From Vulcanimicrobiota bacterium (GTDB taxonomy: Bacteria; Pseudomonadota; Gammaproteobacteria; Xanthomonadales; Rhodanobacteraceae): a DNA stretch of 53,730 bases. Under the pieces are notes generated by a model. The model was not told where the DNA came from and did not search any database. It saw nothing but the letters and a program-made list of their open reading frames with translations. The position numbers and the translations under genes were made by a program. The stretch is from positions 1 through 53,730 of the forward strand of contig CAJCJD010000105.1 of assembly GCA_903970555.1 (NCBI GenBank), in the 5' to 3' direction. Below are positions 19,449-33,639 of the stretch, in pieces (the stretch's first letter is position 1; each line of letters begins with the position of its first letter).

Positions 19449-19558
19449 TTCAGCCGTTATCGAGGAAGCATCTCGCGGCTGGAGCGATCTGCCGCCAAAA
19501 TGCTGATTTCCAGCACGACATGCTTTCCATGCCCCTGATTTTCGTCACGGTCTGCTGA
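19449..19558 (+). pseudogene. Decayed duplicate of the pyrG promoter and first codons
   Basis: This stretch matches the region at about 20969-21060 in front of and into pyrG. Shared blocks include GGAGCGATC, the run ending AAAATGC, GATTTCCAGCACG, TGCTTTCCATG and CTGATTTTCGTCAC. Here the ATG at 19529 opens a nine-codon reading frame MPLIFVTVC and then a TGA. It reproduces the PyrG N-terminus (MTPLIFVT) with one codon lost, then breaks off. The pyrG -10 element TAAAAT has become CAAAAT (19496-19501). It is read as a leftover from a duplication that accompanied arrival of the terpene synthase gene. Confidence 0.75.
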
Positions 19559-19566
19559 GTTCAAGC

Positions 19567-19589
19567 CTCTCCTGATCGAGAGATTTTTT
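19567..19589 (+). terminator. Short hairpin with T-run after the pyrG remnant
   Basis: A 5-bp stem CTCTC/GAGAG (19567-19571, 19578-19582) with a 6-nt loop is followed by A and six T. The stem is weak, but the layout is that of an intrinsic terminator directly behind the truncated pyrG copy. It could stop cyo or remnant transcription before the terpene synthase. Confidence 0.45.
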
Positions 19590-19868
19590 CTTCTTGGTAT
19601 GTGACGTCCGCCACGAATCCACGACCGTTCTAACCAAGAATTGATCTAGCGTCGACGGACATCGTCCTAGCTTATGTGGGTGAGCAAGTGCGCTGTATCC
19701 CAGATGACACAGCGCATGACACTTCGCATACAGGGTTCGAGATACAGGGTGCGCTCAGGCAGGGTGGGTTACCGGGCAAGCCAGTTAATGGCCTCAATCA
19801 GGTGTTGCCCGTTAACCTCGGGATTGCTGAGGAGTTAACGTTCCGCTCGTCGCCATACGAGGTGGAAG
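19590..19868 (+). promoter_or_regulatory. Region upstream of the terpene synthase gene
   Basis: No convincing gene is seen in these 279 bases. It holds an 8-bp inverted repeat TTCTTGGT/ACCAAGAA (19591-19598, 19633-19640), a possible operator, and several GTTAA repeats between 19770 and 19840. The ribosome binding site GAGGTGGA lies at 19859-19866. A frame open from 19676 into the synthase gene resembles nothing recognised and is taken as chance. Confidence 0.35.
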
Positions 19869-24896
<5,028 letters not shown>

Positions 24897-24914
24897 GCGA
24901 GGTAAAACCCGACG

Positions 24915-25247
24915 ATGTTGCGTTGGATCGCTTTGGTCCTGCTGCTTTTGCTGATTGGACTACAGTTCGAGCTGTGGTCCAATCATGGTGGCATGTCTGA
25001 AGTGACCAGCCTGCGCATGGCGGTCAAAAAGCAAAGCGATGAGAACGACAAGCTAGTCCAGCGCAATCAGGCGCTGGCGGCTGACGTCGACGACCTCAAG
25101 CACGGTGAACAGGCAGTCGAGGCGCGTGCGCGTGCCGAACTGGGTCTCATCAAGCCGGGCGAAACCTTCTACCAGGTAGTGGAAAAGCCCGCCAACGGTG
25201 CCAGTGCGGCTGCCCCGGCGGCTCCCAGCACCAGCAGTGGCAATTGA
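24915..25247 (+). CDS. ftsB: Cell division protein FtsB
   Basis: 110-residue bitopic membrane protein of the FtsQLB divisome complex. One N-terminal transmembrane helix (about 3-21) is followed by a coiled coil (about 30-70, with KKQSDENDKLVQRNQAL) and the conserved EARARAELGLIKPGETFYQV. The C-terminal Ala/Pro/Ser tail is unstructured. It lies 18 bp after eno, as in most gammaproteobacteria. The next gene would normally be ispD; see the remnant at 25248-25316. Confidence 0.94.
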   Translation: MLRWIALVLLLLLIGLQFELWSNHGGMSEVTSLRMAVKKQSDENDKLVQRNQALAADVDDLKHGEQAVEARARAELGLIKPGETFYQVVEKPANGASAAAPAAPSTSSGN

Positions 25248-25316
25248 ATGACCGTATTCCGGTGTGTGGTGCCGACAGCCGGCAATTTCTGTGTCACCGG
25301 TCGTGGTGATGCCTGA
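25248..25316 (+). pseudogene. Probable fused remnant of ispD (start) and ispF (end)
   Basis: A 22-codon frame begins immediately after the ftsB stop, exactly where ispD starts in related genomes. Its translation begins MTVFRCVVPTAG, resembling the IspD N-terminus (pattern VVPAAG). It continues NFCVTGRGDA and stops, resembling the IspF C-terminal signature (pattern GF-x-GRGEGIA). truD then follows within 25 bp. The simplest reading is an internal deletion that removed nearly all of ispD and ispF. The matches are short, so this rests on position plus two small motifs. Confidence 0.5.
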
Positions 25317-25340
25317 GCGCGATTGAGCCGATTGCCCATC

Positions 25341-26357
25341 ATGTCAACAAACGAATTCGAATTGCCCAGAGCCCACGGCGCAGCGCCGTTGACGGCGGAA
25401 TTGCGACGCACACCAGACGATTTTCGCGTCGATGAAATTCTAGGCTACGACGCCGATGGCGAAGGCGAACATGCTTTGCTATGGGTGGAAAAGCGCGACG
25501 CCAATACCGATTGGGTGGCGCGTGAATTGGCGCGTTTCGCGGGCGTGCCACCGCTTAATGTGGGTTATGCGGGTTTGAAGGATCGTCACGCGGTGACACG
25601 CCAGGCGTTCACCGTGCAGCTGGCAGGCAAGCCCGATCCGGATTGGAGTGCGTTTCCGCATGCCGAGGTGAAGGTGCTGGCCAGCACACGGCATAAACGC
25701 AAGCTCAAACGCGGCGCCTTGCGCGGCAATCGTTTCGTGCTGGTTTTGCGCGATGTTCGCGGCGAACGCACGCGCGCCGAAGAAGTGCTGCAGGCTATCG
25801 CCACGCGTGGCGTACCCAATTATTTCGGCGAGCAGCGCTTTGGCCGTGAGGGTGGCAATGTCGCGCAGGCCCGCGCCATGTTCGCCGGGCGGCGCGTGGA
25901 TCGCGATAAGCGTTCGATCCTGTTGTCTGCTGCTCGCTCGCATATTTTCAACAGCGTGTTGGCTGCTCGCGTCGAACGCGATGCATGGGATAAACCGCTA
26001 GACGGCGAGATCTGGTCGCTGGCCGGTTCACGCTCTTGGTTTGGACCGGAGCCATTCAACGACACGCTTGCTGCGCGGCTTGCGCAAGGCGATATCCATC
26101 CGTCGGGCCCGTTGTGGGGGCAGGGCGAGCCACCCACGACGTCGGTGGTGGGTGATTTGGAACGGGAGATCGCCGGTGCTTACTCCGATCTGACGGAAGG
26201 CTTGGTCGCAGCGCGCTTGGAGCAAGAACGTCGCCCCTTGCGATTGCTGCCAAAAGATTTGCGTTGGCGTTGGCTGGATGACGAAACGCTCGAACTCGGT
26301 TTCGAGTTGCCAGCGGGCGCTTATGCCACGGTTGTGGCGCGCGAACTGATCGGCTGA
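25341..26357 (+). CDS. truD: tRNA pseudouridine(13) synthase
   Basis: 338-residue pseudouridine synthase acting on U13 of tRNA-Glu type substrates. The catalytic Asp lies in [14 protein letters not shown]. TruD motifs [31 protein letters not shown] and the C-terminal [12 protein letters not shown] are present. The TRUD insertion domain spans the middle. ATG at 25341 is chosen over a TTG at 25323. Its stop is 3 bp from that of the convergent smr gene. Confidence 0.95.
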   Translation: MSTNEFELPRAHGAAPLTAELRRTPDDFRVDEILGYDADGEGEHALLWVEKRDANTDWVARELARFAGVPPLNVGYAGLKDRHAVTRQAFTVQLAGKPDPDWSAFPHAEVKVLASTRHKRKLKRGALRGNRFVLVLRDVRGERTRAEEVLQAIATRGVPNYFGEQRFGREGGNVAQARAMFAGRRVDRDKRSILLSAARSHIFNSVLAARVERDAWDKPLDGEIWSLAGSRSWFGPEPFNDTLAARLAQGDIHPSGPLWGQGEPPTTSVVGDLEREIAGAYSDLTEGLVAARLEQERRPLRLLPKDLRWRWLDDETLELGFELPAGAYATVVARELIG

Positions 26358-26360
26358 TTG

Positions 26361-26906
26361 TCAGCCCTTGAGCAATACCACCACTGCACCGGTGCCACCC
26401 TGCATCGGCCGCGCCGATGCGAACGCAATCACGTCATCGCGCCGACGCAATAGGCGATCGGTGAGCGTTTTCAATACCGGGCCGGCAGCCTTCGAGCGCA
26501 AGCCCTTGCCATGCACGATGCGCACGCAATGCAGGCCGCGCTCAGCCGCCTCGGCGAGAAATGCCGCGATGGTGGCCTGCGCTGCCGCCGCGTTCATCTG
26601 GTGCAAATCGACATCATCTTGCACGCTGTATTGGCCGCGTTTGAGCTGACGTAACAACTTGGGCGGATAACCATCGCGCAGATAGCTCAGTTCTTCGCCG
26701 ACCTCCATCAAGGCGGGATCGAATGCCATGTCCAGCAACTCGCCGGGCACAGCGGCCTCGTCAGCCTCGAGCATGTGTGGAATCGGCTCAGGTTTGGGTA
26801 TCGCAGGCGCCGGTGCGACGGGATCCATCCGCCGCACGTCGCCGATGGCGTCGCGAAACAGGCGGCTGTCCTCATCGTTGACGGTGGCGGGTGGGCGGCG
26901 TTTCAT
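26361..26906 (-). CDS. Smr-domain protein (SmrA/YdaL-like putative endonuclease)
   Basis: 181 residues. The N-terminal half is low complexity and acidic, with EELSYLRDGYPPKLLRQLKRGQYSVQD. The C-terminal half is the Smr (MutS2-related) domain: VDLHQMNAAAAQ, CVRIVHGKGLRSK and GGTGAVVVLL. The DLH and HGKG motifs are the conserved catalytic or RNA/DNA-contacting elements of Smr nucleases. Start at 26906 (MKRRPP) has AGGA 8 bases upstream; 26915 is possible. A much longer minus-strand frame runs through surE but is antisense to it and is not used. It is inserted on the opposite strand between truD and surE. Confidence 0.9.
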   Translation of the reverse strand: MKRRPPATVNDEDSRLFRDAIGDVRRMDPVAPAPAIPKPEPIPHMLEADEAAVPGELLDMAFDPALMEVGEELSYLRDGYPPKLLRQLKRGQYSVQDDVDLHQMNAAAAQATIAAFLAEAAERGLHCVRIVHGKGLRSKAAGPVLKTLTDRLLRRRDDVIAFASARPMQGGTGAVVVLLKG

Positions 26907-27077
26907 GGAAAACATCCTAACCAATGACAGATGGATGCCGTGAGGAGTTTCTTGGCGTGTCGGCGCAATTGCACGCGCGGCGGTGAAACCTCCGGTCCGC
27001 TCGGTTAGACTCCAGCGATCAGGGAGCGTGCACGGGCGCCTACGGGCCGCACGCCGAATTTCAGCTTTTAACGGATC

Positions 27078-27872
27078 ATGATGCGAGTTCTCGTAAGCAA
27101 CGACGATGGCGTGGATGCACCGGGCATCCGCGTGCTTGCCGAACGGCTTGGTGCGGTCGGCCAGGTAACCGTGGTGGCTCCGGACCGGGACCGCTCCGGA
27201 GCCAGCAACTCGTTGACGCTCGATTCGCCAATCCGCGCTTTGCGCATGGACAACGGCTATTACCGCGTCGCTGGCACGCCAACCGACTGCGTGCATCTGG
27301 CGCTGGCGGGCATGTTGGATTACGAGCCGGACATCGTCGTTTCCGGCATCAACAATTCTGCCAACCTTGGCGACGACGTGATCTATTCCGGCACGGTATC
27401 GGCCGCGATGGAAGGGCGTTTCCTTGGATTGCCGGCGATTGCTGTGTCGCTGGTCAGCAAGGACCATAAAGGTGAGCATTACGATTCGGCCGCGCAAGCC
27501 GTGCTGCTGCTGATGGAGCGCCTGCTGGTCGACCCGCTGCCGGCGGACACCATCCTCAACGTCAACGTGCCGGATCGGCCGTGGAATGAGATCAACGGCT
27601 TCGAAGTGACTCGGCTGGGCAAGCGGCATCGTTCCGCGCCGTGTATCAAGCAGACCGATCCACGCGGCAAAACTATCTGGTGGATCGGCCCCGCTGGCGA
27701 CGTCGATGACGCCGGCCCAGGTACCGATTTCGACGCCGTGCAGCGCGGCTATATATCGGTCACGCCCATCCACGTGGACCTGACGCGTTTCCAGGCATTG
27801 GAGAAAGTCAGCACATGGGTGCATGCCTTGACTGATGGCATGAGCGGCAAGACCGATGGCAAGGCAGCGTGA
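27078..27872 (+). CDS. surE: 5'/3'-nucleotidase SurE
   Basis: 264-residue metal-dependent nucleoside monophosphatase linked to stationary-phase survival. The metal site is in [11 protein letters not shown] (Asp-Asp), Ser in [14 protein letters not shown] and Asn in [19 protein letters not shown]. The dimer swap region is at the C-terminus. ATGATG at 27078/27081 gives two possible starts one codon apart. The end overlaps pcm by 17 bp, a classic translational coupling in surE-pcm pairs. Confidence 0.96.
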   Translation: MMRVLVSNDDGVDAPGIRVLAERLGAVGQVTVVAPDRDRSGASNSLTLDSPIRALRMDNGYYRVAGTPTDCVHLALAGMLDYEPDIVVSGINNSANLGDDVIYSGTVSAAMEGRFLGLPAIAVSLVSKDHKGEHYDSAAQAVLLLMERLLVDPLPADTILNVNVPDRPWNEINGFEVTRLGKRHRSAPCIKQTDPRGKTIWWIGPAGDVDDAGPGTDFDAVQRGYISVTPIHVDLTRFQALEKVSTWVHALTDGMSGKTDGKAA

Positions 27873-28569
27873 GGTGAACGTGCATCCATTGCCGCCATCT
27901 GCACTCAAGGGCGAAGGAATGACTTCGCAGCGCGCGCGCGATCGCCTTGCTGCAAAGTTGAAAGAAGAGGGCATCCACGATCAGCGCGTGATCGATGTCA
28001 TCCGCAACCTGCCGCGCCATCACTTCATCGACCAAGCCCTGCATTCGCGCGCCTACGAAAACACCGCGCTGCCAATCGGCCATGGTCAAACGATTTCGCA
28101 ACCATGGGTCGTGGCGCGCATGACCGAGGCGCTGCTCGAACCGTTCGATAAGAAAGACGGGCGACCGAAGAAAGTGCTGGAGATCGGCACTGGTTCGGGC
28201 TATCAAGCGGTGGTGCTTGCCAGCCTGGTGCCGCAGGTTTTCACGGTCGAACGTATTGAAGAGTTGTTGCGCCAGGCGCGTCGGCGTTTTCGCCAGCTTG
28301 GCATCGAAAACATTCGTTCGCGTCACGACGACGGCAAACTGGGCTGGGCGGCGGAGGCGCCGTTCGACGCGATCATCCTGACCGCTGCGGGCGATGCCAT
28401 TCCCACGCAAGTGCTCGATCAATTGAGTCCTGACGGCGTATTGGTCGCGCCCGTCGGCTCTCCAAGCAGCCAAACCTTGATCCGCATGCGCGGCGATGGC
28501 AACGGCGATTTCATACAGGAAGAATTGGCTGCCGTGAGTTTCGTACCTTTACTTGGCGGCATCGGCTGA
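27856..28569 (+). CDS. pcm: Protein-L-isoaspartate O-methyltransferase
   Basis: SAM-dependent repair enzyme for isoaspartyl residues, up to 237 residues from the first ATG. A shorter start at residue 22 (MTSQRARD, 27919) gives the usual length of about 216 and is a good alternative. Motif I is [16 protein letters not shown], preceded by the substrate segment [17 protein letters not shown]. Motif II region is [14 protein letters not shown]. The C-terminal [11 protein letters not shown] is typical of bacterial Pcm. The TGA overlaps the next ATG. Confidence 0.95.
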   Translation: MARQREVNVHPLPPSALKGEGMTSQRARDRLAAKLKEEGIHDQRVIDVIRNLPRHHFIDQALHSRAYENTALPIGHGQTISQPWVVARMTEALLEPFDKKDGRPKKVLEIGTGSGYQAVVLASLVPQVFTVERIEELLRQARRRFRQLGIENIRSRHDDGKLGWAAEAPFDAIILTAAGDAIPTQVLDQLSPDGVLVAPVGSPSSQTLIRMRGDGNGDFIQEELAAVSFVPLLGGIG

Positions 28570-29177
28570 TGCGTCTGTTCGGAAACTTTTATGCGCGCGT
28601 TTTAGTCTGGGCGCGCGACCCCAGAGCGGTCTATTACCTGTGCGGACTTAGCTTCGTCGAAGCCTTCATCTTTCCGATCATGCCGGAAGTGATGCTGGCA
28701 CCGATGATGCTCGGCAAGCGGCAAAAGGCCTTTTCATACGCCAATATCAGCCTGCTGTTTTCGCTGCTGGGTTCACTGGTTGGCTATGCGCTCGGCCATT
28801 GGGCCTTCCACGCGTTGACACCGTTATTGCAGTCCTTGCATCTCTACGACCCGATCGAGCGCGGTGTGGAGAGCCTTCGCACGGAAATGAACCAGCATTG
28901 GCTTGAGCTGCTGTTGGTGCTGATGCTTGCAGCTTTGCAACCCGTGGTACCGATGAAATTTGTCACCTGGGCTGCCGGTATCGTCGGTGTGCCGGTGATT
29001 CCGTTCCTGGTGTGCATCTTGCTCGGGCGCGGCAAGCGGGTGTGGCTGCTTGCACTGTTGATCCGTTTGTTTGGCGAACGGGCCGAACGGATCCTCCATC
29101 GCCATATCGAATGGATAGGCTGGGCTGCCCTGGCCGTGCTGGGCGCGCTCGCGGCGTGGTGGGTACTGAAGCATTAG
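28569..29177 (+). CDS. YqaA-family (SNARE-associated/DedA-like) membrane protein
   Basis: 202-residue inner membrane protein with about five hydrophobic helices. The region LSFVEAFIFPIMPEVML matches the first conserved segment of YqaA/VTT-domain proteins, with the Glu-Pro pattern. VPMKFVTWAAGIVGVP is the second conserved re-entrant segment. The related DedA family transports or scrambles lipids, including undecaprenyl phosphate, but the role of YqaA is not settled. It is in the fixed order surE-pcm-yqaA-nlpD. Confidence 0.85.
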   Translation: MRLFGNFYARVLVWARDPRAVYYLCGLSFVEAFIFPIMPEVMLAPMMLGKRQKAFSYANISLLFSLLGSLVGYALGHWAFHALTPLLQSLHLYDPIERGVESLRTEMNQHWLELLLVLMLAALQPVVPMKFVTWAAGIVGVPVIPFLVCILLGRGKRVWLLALLIRLFGERAERILHRHIEWIGWAALAVLGALAAWWVLKH

Positions 29178-29241
29178 CACCCGGCGATCATTTACGGCCG
29201 GCCGCATGAAAACTCTGCGAGACCTCGTTATGCTGATGCGC

Positions 29242-30135
29242 ATGAAAGGAATAATGCGATGGTCCGCAGCTACCTCCATGGCACTACTCATAACCGGCTG
29301 CAGCACGGTTGTGGTTCAGCCGCCGCCGAGCGGAGCAGCAGTCAAGCCGGTGCAGGCGAGCAACGCTATTGGCGCGTATACCGTCGTCAAGGGTGACACG
29401 CTGTATTCCATCGCCTTCCGTAACGGCACGGATTTTCGCGACCTGGCCAAGTTGAACGGCATTGCCGCGCCGTACACGATCTGGCCTGGTCAGGTGCTGC
29501 AACTTTCATCGCATGGTCCAGGGCCGGTGCATGCGCCGCCGACGGTGATCGTGGCTAAGGCGCCGCCGCCCCCGGCACCATCATCAACGCCTGGATTCCA
29601 ACCCGTGGTGCCGGCAACGCCGGTTGCAACTCCGCCACACGCCAGCTCAGCGGTGCAGGTGGCCGGTGCATCGTCGGCTCCGCCGCCTGCCAGTGCTGCC
29701 GTAAATCCTGTGCCGGTGGCGGCGGTAACTCCCGTGGTTGCCAGCGGCGGCACACGCACTGCAGGTGGCGTGAAGTGGCGTTGGCCCGCTTCCGGTTCGG
29801 TGGTCGGTCGCTTCCAGAGTAGCGCCGCTATTCCGGGCATCGATATTGCCGGCAAGGAAGGTGACCCGGTGGTCGCAGCCGCCGATGGCGTGGTGGTTTA
29901 TAGCGGCAATGGTTTGGTCGGCTACGGTGAGCTGGTCATCATCAAGCACAACGACAGCTTCTTGTCCGCCTATGGTCACAACCGCAAGCGTCTCGTCACC
30001 GAAGGGCAGCAGGTGAAGTCCGGGCAGCAGATTGCCGAGATGGGCTCCAGTAGCAGTTCGCGCGACGAACTGGAATTCCAGATCCGCAAGGACGGCAGTC
30101 CAGTCGATCCTCTCCAATACCTGCCGTCGCGTTAA
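29242..30135 (+). CDS. nlpD: NlpD-like lipoprotein, LysM plus degenerate LytM domain
   Basis: Outer-membrane lipoprotein of about 297 residues. The lipobox LLITGC gives lipidation. A LysM peptidoglycan-binding domain follows (YTVVKGDTLYSIAFRNG to WPGQVLQLSS), then a long Pro/Ala/Val linker, then a LytM/M23 fold. The metal ligands are lost: the first His position reads PGIDIAG, and the HxH motif reads LEFQI. This fits NlpD acting as an activator of the amidase AmiC rather than as a peptidase. Several in-frame ATGs exist (29206, 29230, 29236, 29242, 29254). 29242 is chosen because it gives a normal-length signal peptide. rpoS, the usual next gene, is absent. Confidence 0.88.
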   Translation: MKGIMRWSAATSMALLITGCSTVVVQPPPSGAAVKPVQASNAIGAYTVVKGDTLYSIAFRNGTDFRDLAKLNGIAAPYTIWPGQVLQLSSHGPGPVHAPPTVIVAKAPPPPAPSSTPGFQPVVPATPVATPPHASSAVQVAGASSAPPPASAAVNPVPVAAVTPVVASGGTRTAGGVKWRWPASGSVVGRFQSSAAIPGIDIAGKEGDPVVAAADGVVVYSGNGLVGYGELVIIKHNDSFLSAYGHNRKRLVTEGQQVKSGQQIAEMGSSSSSRDELEFQIRKDGSPVDPLQYLPSR

Positions 30136-30141
30136 GTCGCT

Positions 30142-30522
30142 TTAGGTATGCCCGGGCAGAATGAAGGCGACGACCACACGCCGGCCTTCGCCTGCCAACA
30201 GATCGTAGGTGCGCCCGGCCGCAGCGTTATCCATCACTTCGATGCCAATGCCCTTACGCAGGAAACCAGCCATAAAGGCGGCCGGTGGGAACTGCTGGCG
30301 CGTGCCGGTGCCCAGCAGCACCAGCTCCGGTTTTAATTCGAGGATGCCGGCAACATGGCTCTCATCCAGTTCAAGCGCGCTGGAGACGGGCCACTGTTCG
30401 ACGGCCCGATCGGGCGCTAGCAGGAAACTGGCGGTCAGCTCGCGGTCGACCACGGTAATGGCGTTGGCGGCAACCCGGCGGACAAAGAGGTAGCCATCCG
30501 GCCGATCCAGCGACAGATCCAT
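30142..30522 (-). CDS. Mth938-like domain protein (DUF498)
   Basis: 126-residue cytoplasmic protein of the Mth938/NDUFAF3 fold. The conserved core ELVLLGTGTRQQFPP and the later GIEVMDNAAAGRTYDLLAGEGRRVV segments are clear. Eukaryotic relatives assist respiratory complex I assembly; the bacterial role is unproven. Its start is 9 bp after the yhbY stop, so the two share a minus-strand transcript. Confidence 0.88.
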   Translation of the reverse strand: MDLSLDRPDGYLFVRRVAANAITVVDRELTASFLLAPDRAVEQWPVSSALELDESHVAGILELKPELVLLGTGTRQQFPPAAFMAGFLRKGIGIEVMDNAAAGRTYDLLAGEGRRVVVAFILPGHT

Positions 30523-30531
30523 GGCGGTTCC

Positions 30532-30828
30532 TTAACGCGGCAAGGCGAGTCGGGGGTCTTCCTCGTTGCGCCGGAACAGCACCACGATATGACCGATCTG
30601 TTGCACGCTTTCGGCGCCGGTCCCTTTGATCAAGATTTCCTTTTGCGCTTCGCGCTCGTCCTTGTCGCCGCCGGAAAGCTTTACCTTCACCAACTCGTGA
30701 TGTGAAAGCGCCAAATCGAGTTCCTTGACGACAGCCTCGGTTGCTCCCTTGGCACCCAGCAGAATCACCGGATGGAGATCATGAGCGAGGCTACGCAAAT
30801 AGCGTTGCTGTGAAGGGGAAATGGCCAT
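30532..30828 (-). CDS. yhbY: Ribosome assembly RNA-binding protein YhbY (CRM domain)
   Basis: 98-residue CRM-domain protein that binds pre-50S particles. It has [19 protein letters not shown] (the GxxG RNA-binding loop region), then [11 protein letters not shown] and [13 protein letters not shown], which span the whole domain. It is divergent from rlmE, 77 bp apart, the same arrangement as in E. coli (yhbY / rlmE-ftsH). Confidence 0.94.
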   Translation of the reverse strand: MAISPSQQRYLRSLAHDLHPVILLGAKGATEAVVKELDLALSHHELVKVKLSGGDKDEREAQKEILIKGTGAESVQQIGHIVVLFRRNEEDPRLALPR

Positions 30829-30905
30829 GCGTTCAGTCTCGGATTCGCGACGAGGGGACCGTAAAGGGTATCATGGACTTCCCCTTTCCCCGGCCGTTGC
30901 CGACC

Positions 30906-31556
30906 ATGCCCCGCAGCAAGAGCAGTTCCCGCTGGTTACGGGAGCATTTCGACGATGTCTACGTTAAGAAGGCGCAGGCCGAGGGTCTGCGCTCGCGCGC
31001 CGTTTTTAAGCTGGAAGAGCTGATTGAGCGTGACAACCTGCTCAAACCCGGCATGCGGGTGGTCGATCTAGGGGCAGCCCCAGGTGGCTGGTCGCAGCTG
31101 GTTCGTCAGCGCCTGGGCGATAGTGGTACCGTGGTGGCGCTGGATATCCTGCCGATGCAGGGTATTGGCGGCGTGGATTTCCTGCAGGGCGATTTTCGTG
31201 AAGAAAGTATCCTGCGCGAATTGGAATCGCGCTTGGACGGCCAAAAGCTCGATCTTGTGCTGTCGGACATGGCCCCCAATATGAGTGGTGTGGCGCTGGC
31301 CGATCAGATCCGATCGATGGATTTGGCCGAACTGGCGCTTGATTTTGGCAGGCACTGGCTCAAACCGGGTGGAGCGTTTCTAATCAAACTGTTCCAGGGA
31401 ACGGGCTTCGACGATTACTTAAGAAGCTTGCGCGCGGAGTTTACGCGCGTAAGCATGCGTAAACCTAAGGCCTCCCGCGCGCGTTCGCGGGAGGTATATG
31501 CACTGGCTACCGGCTTCAAATCCGGCAGTCGGCAGACTGGCGAGAACCGCGCATGA
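30906..31556 (+). CDS. rlmE: 23S rRNA 2'-O-ribose U2552 methyltransferase
   Basis: 216-residue SAM-dependent methyltransferase (RrmJ/FtsJ) acting on the A-loop of 23S rRNA. The SAM motif is [13 protein letters not shown]. The K-D-K-E catalytic residues fall in [26 protein letters not shown] and SREVYALA. The start at 30906 ([10 protein letters not shown]) fits the family N-terminus; in-frame ATG at 30873 is possible. The gene overlaps ftsH by 4 bp. Confidence 0.96.
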   Translation: MPRSKSSSRWLREHFDDVYVKKAQAEGLRSRAVFKLEELIERDNLLKPGMRVVDLGAAPGGWSQLVRQRLGDSGTVVALDILPMQGIGGVDFLQGDFREESILRELESRLDGQKLDLVLSDMAPNMSGVALADQIRSMDLAELALDFGRHWLKPGGAFLIKLFQGTGFDDYLRSLRAEFTRVSMRKPKASRARSREVYALATGFKSGSRQTGENRA

Positions 31557-33490
31557 ATGAGACATGGAAAACCCTGTTGCTCTGGTTGGTGATCGCGGTG
31601 GTTTTAATCACCGTGTTCCAGAGCTTCAACCCGCACGGTGGCGCCTCTTCGGACCTCCCTTACAGCAGCTTTGTGCAGAGCGTGGATAGCGGCAATGTCG
31701 CTACCGCCACCATCAGCGCGGAAAACCCCGCCACTATCAGCGGCAAGCTGAAGGACGGTAGCAACTACCGCACCGTGGCGCCGGTACTGGGCTTCTCCAC
31801 CAATTCGGTGGTCAAGCAGATGCAGGATAAGAACGTAACGGTTAGCCAGGATTCCGGCACCGGCTTTTCGCTGATCGGCCTGCTGGTGAACTGGTTGCCG
31901 GTGATCCTGATCGTCGGCGTGTTTATCTGGTTCATGCGCCAGATGCAGCAGGGCGGTGGTGGACGCGGCGCGATGAGCTTCGGCCGTTCGCGCGCCAAGC
32001 TGCAGGGCGAGGATCAGGTCAAGGTCAATTTCAGCGACGTTGCCGGTTGCGACGAAGCAAAAGAAGAAGTCGGCGAACTGGTCGAGTTCCTGCGAGACCC
32101 TGGCAAATTCCAGCGCCTGGGCGGCAAGATTCCGCGCGGCGTGCTGATGGTCGGCCCCCCGGGTACCGGTAAGACCCTGCTCGCCAAGGCGATCGCGGGC
32201 GAGGCCAAAGTGCCGTTCTTCTCGATCTCCGGTTCCGATTTCGTCGAAATGTTCGTCGGCGTAGGCGCTTCGCGCGTGCGCGACATGTTCGACCAAGCCA
32301 AGAAGCACGCTCCGTGCATCATCTTCATCGACGAAATCGATGCCGTGGGCCGTCATCGCGGCGCCGGTCTTGGTGGCGGTCATGACGAACGCGAGCAGAC
32401 GCTGAACCAGCTGCTGGTCGAGATGGATGGTTTTGAAGGCACCGAAGGCATCATCGTCATCGCCGCCACCAACCGCCCCGACGTGCTCGATCCTGCGCTG
32501 CTGCGCCCGGGCCGTTTCGACCGCCAGGTGGTGGTCGGCTTGCCGGACGTAAAGGGCCGCGAGCAGATTCTCAAAGTGCATCTGCGCAAGGTGCCGACCG
32601 CCAGCGACGTGGACGCGATGGTTATCGCGCGTGGCACGCCTGGTTTCTCCGGTGCGGATCTTGCCAACCTCGTCAACGAAGCTGCCTTGTTCGCCGCGCG
32701 TGAGAACGCTCGCGAAGTGCGCATGAGCCACATGGACAAGGCGCGCGACAAGATCCTGATGGGTACCGAGCGCCGCTCGATGGCCATGAGCGAAGACGAG
32801 AAGAAGCTCACCGCGTATCACGAAGCCGGTCATGCGATTGTTGGCCGCCTCGTGCCCGAGCATGACCCGGTCTACAAGGTCACGATCATCCCGCGCGGTC
32901 GCGCGCTGGGCGTCACCATGTACCTGCCGGAAGGCGACAAGTACAGCATGAATAAGATTGCGATCGAATCGCAGCTGTGTTCGCTCTACGGTGGTCGTGT
33001 GGCCGAGGAAATCATCTTCGGCACCGACAAGGTGACCACAGGCGCGTCGAATGATATCGAGCGCGCCACCAAGATGGCTCGCAACATGGCCACCAAGTGG
33101 GGCTTGTCTGATGAACTCGGTCCGGTCACCTACGGCGAGGAAGAAGACGAAGTGTTCCTGGGCCGTTCGGTGACTCAGCATAAGAATGTCTCCAACGAAA
33201 CCGCGCGCAAGATCGACGAAGTGGTGCGCCAGATCCTTGACCGCGCCTACGCCCGCAGCAAGCAGCTGCTTACCGACAACATCGACAAGCTGCATGTGAT
33301 GGCCGATGCGCTGCTGCAGTACGAAACGATCGATGCACGCCAGATCGACGACATCATGAATGGCCGTGTTCCGGGGCCGCCGGCGGATTGGTCCAAGACT
33401 TCGTCGCCCGGTTCATCGGTGCCGCCACCGCCGCCGCGCGGTGACGCTGGCGCGAAGGTCGGGGATCCGGCCACGCAGAGTCGGATCTGA
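31553..33490 (+). CDS. ftsH: ATP-dependent zinc metalloprotease FtsH
   Basis: 645-residue membrane-anchored AAA+ protease that degrades membrane and regulatory proteins. Two transmembrane segments (about 7-24 and 107-128) flank a periplasmic domain. Walker A GPPGTGKT is at 201-208, Walker B IIFIDE at 256-261, the pore loop near FVEMFVG, and the second region of homology ends in RPGRFDRQ. The zinc motif HEAGH is at 423-427, with the third ligand Asp in the [10 protein letters not shown] helix. The tail is Pro/Ser-rich. It ends with a strong terminator. Confidence 0.98.
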   Translation: MNETWKTLLLWLVIAVVLITVFQSFNPHGGASSDLPYSSFVQSVDSGNVATATISAENPATISGKLKDGSNYRTVAPVLGFSTNSVVKQMQDKNVTVSQDSGTGFSLIGLLVNWLPVILIVGVFIWFMRQMQQGGGGRGAMSFGRSRAKLQGEDQVKVNFSDVAGCDEAKEEVGELVEFLRDPGKFQRLGGKIPRGVLMVGPPGTGKTLLAKAIAGEAKVPFFSISGSDFVEMFVGVGASRVRDMFDQAKKHAPCIIFIDEIDAVGRHRGAGLGGGHDEREQTLNQLLVEMDGFEGTEGIIVIAATNRPDVLDPALLRPGRFDRQVVVGLPDVKGREQILKVHLRKVPTASDVDAMVIARGTPGFSGADLANLVNEAALFAARENAREVRMSHMDKARDKILMGTERRSMAMSEDEKKLTAYHEAGHAIVGRLVPEHDPVYKVTIIPRGRALGVTMYLPEGDKYSMNKIAIESQLCSLYGGRVAEEIIFGTDKVTTGASNDIERATKMARNMATKWGLSDELGPVTYGEEEDEVFLGRSVTQHKNVSNETARKIDEVVRQILDRAYARSKQLLTDNIDKLHVMADALLQYETIDARQIDDIMNGRVPGPPADWSKTSSPGSSVPPPPPRGDAGAKVGDPATQSRI

Positions 33491-33513
33491 TTCTCTAGCC
33501 TGTGCACAAGAAG

Positions 33514-33538
33514 GCCGCCCGGAAGGGCGGCTTTTTTT
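33514..33538 (+). terminator. Rho-independent terminator after ftsH
   Basis: A perfect 7-bp GC stem (33514-33520 with 33525-33531) with GGAA tetraloop is followed by seven T (33532-33538), 24 bases past the ftsH stop. Confidence 0.93.
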
Positions 33539-33571
33539 ATGGGGCAATCGTCGGTGTGCGCGATTCAAATT

Positions 33572-33613
33572 TACCCGGGTAATATTGCCAATATATTTAT
33601 ACCCGGGTATTAT
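33572..33613 (+). promoter_or_regulatory. Promoter with two TACCCGGGTA operators before the DUF2239 gene
   Basis: A good sigma-70 promoter can be read: -35 TTGCCA (33585-33590), a 17-bp spacer, and -10 TATTAT (33608-33613). Two perfect 10-bp palindromes TACCCGGGTA lie at 33572-33581, just upstream of the -35, and at 33600-33609, across the spacer/-10 junction. Their centres are 28 bp apart, just under three helical turns. A dimeric repressor bound to both would block RNA polymerase. The AT-rich surroundings contrast with the GC-rich neighbourhood. Confidence 0.8.
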
Positions 33614-33639
33614 TAGGGCGTCCACTAAAGGAGCCCACG

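Noticed and set aside
26907..27974. Long minus-strand open frame continuing upstream of the Smr gene
   Set aside because: It is antisense to surE, whose motifs are unmistakable. The Smr protein starts at 26906 or 26915, and the extra residues have no family resemblance.
31604..33295. 563-codon minus-strand frame
   Set aside because: It lies fully antisense to ftsH. High GC and strong codon bias create long shadow frames, and the translation is His/Ala/Arg rich without domain character.
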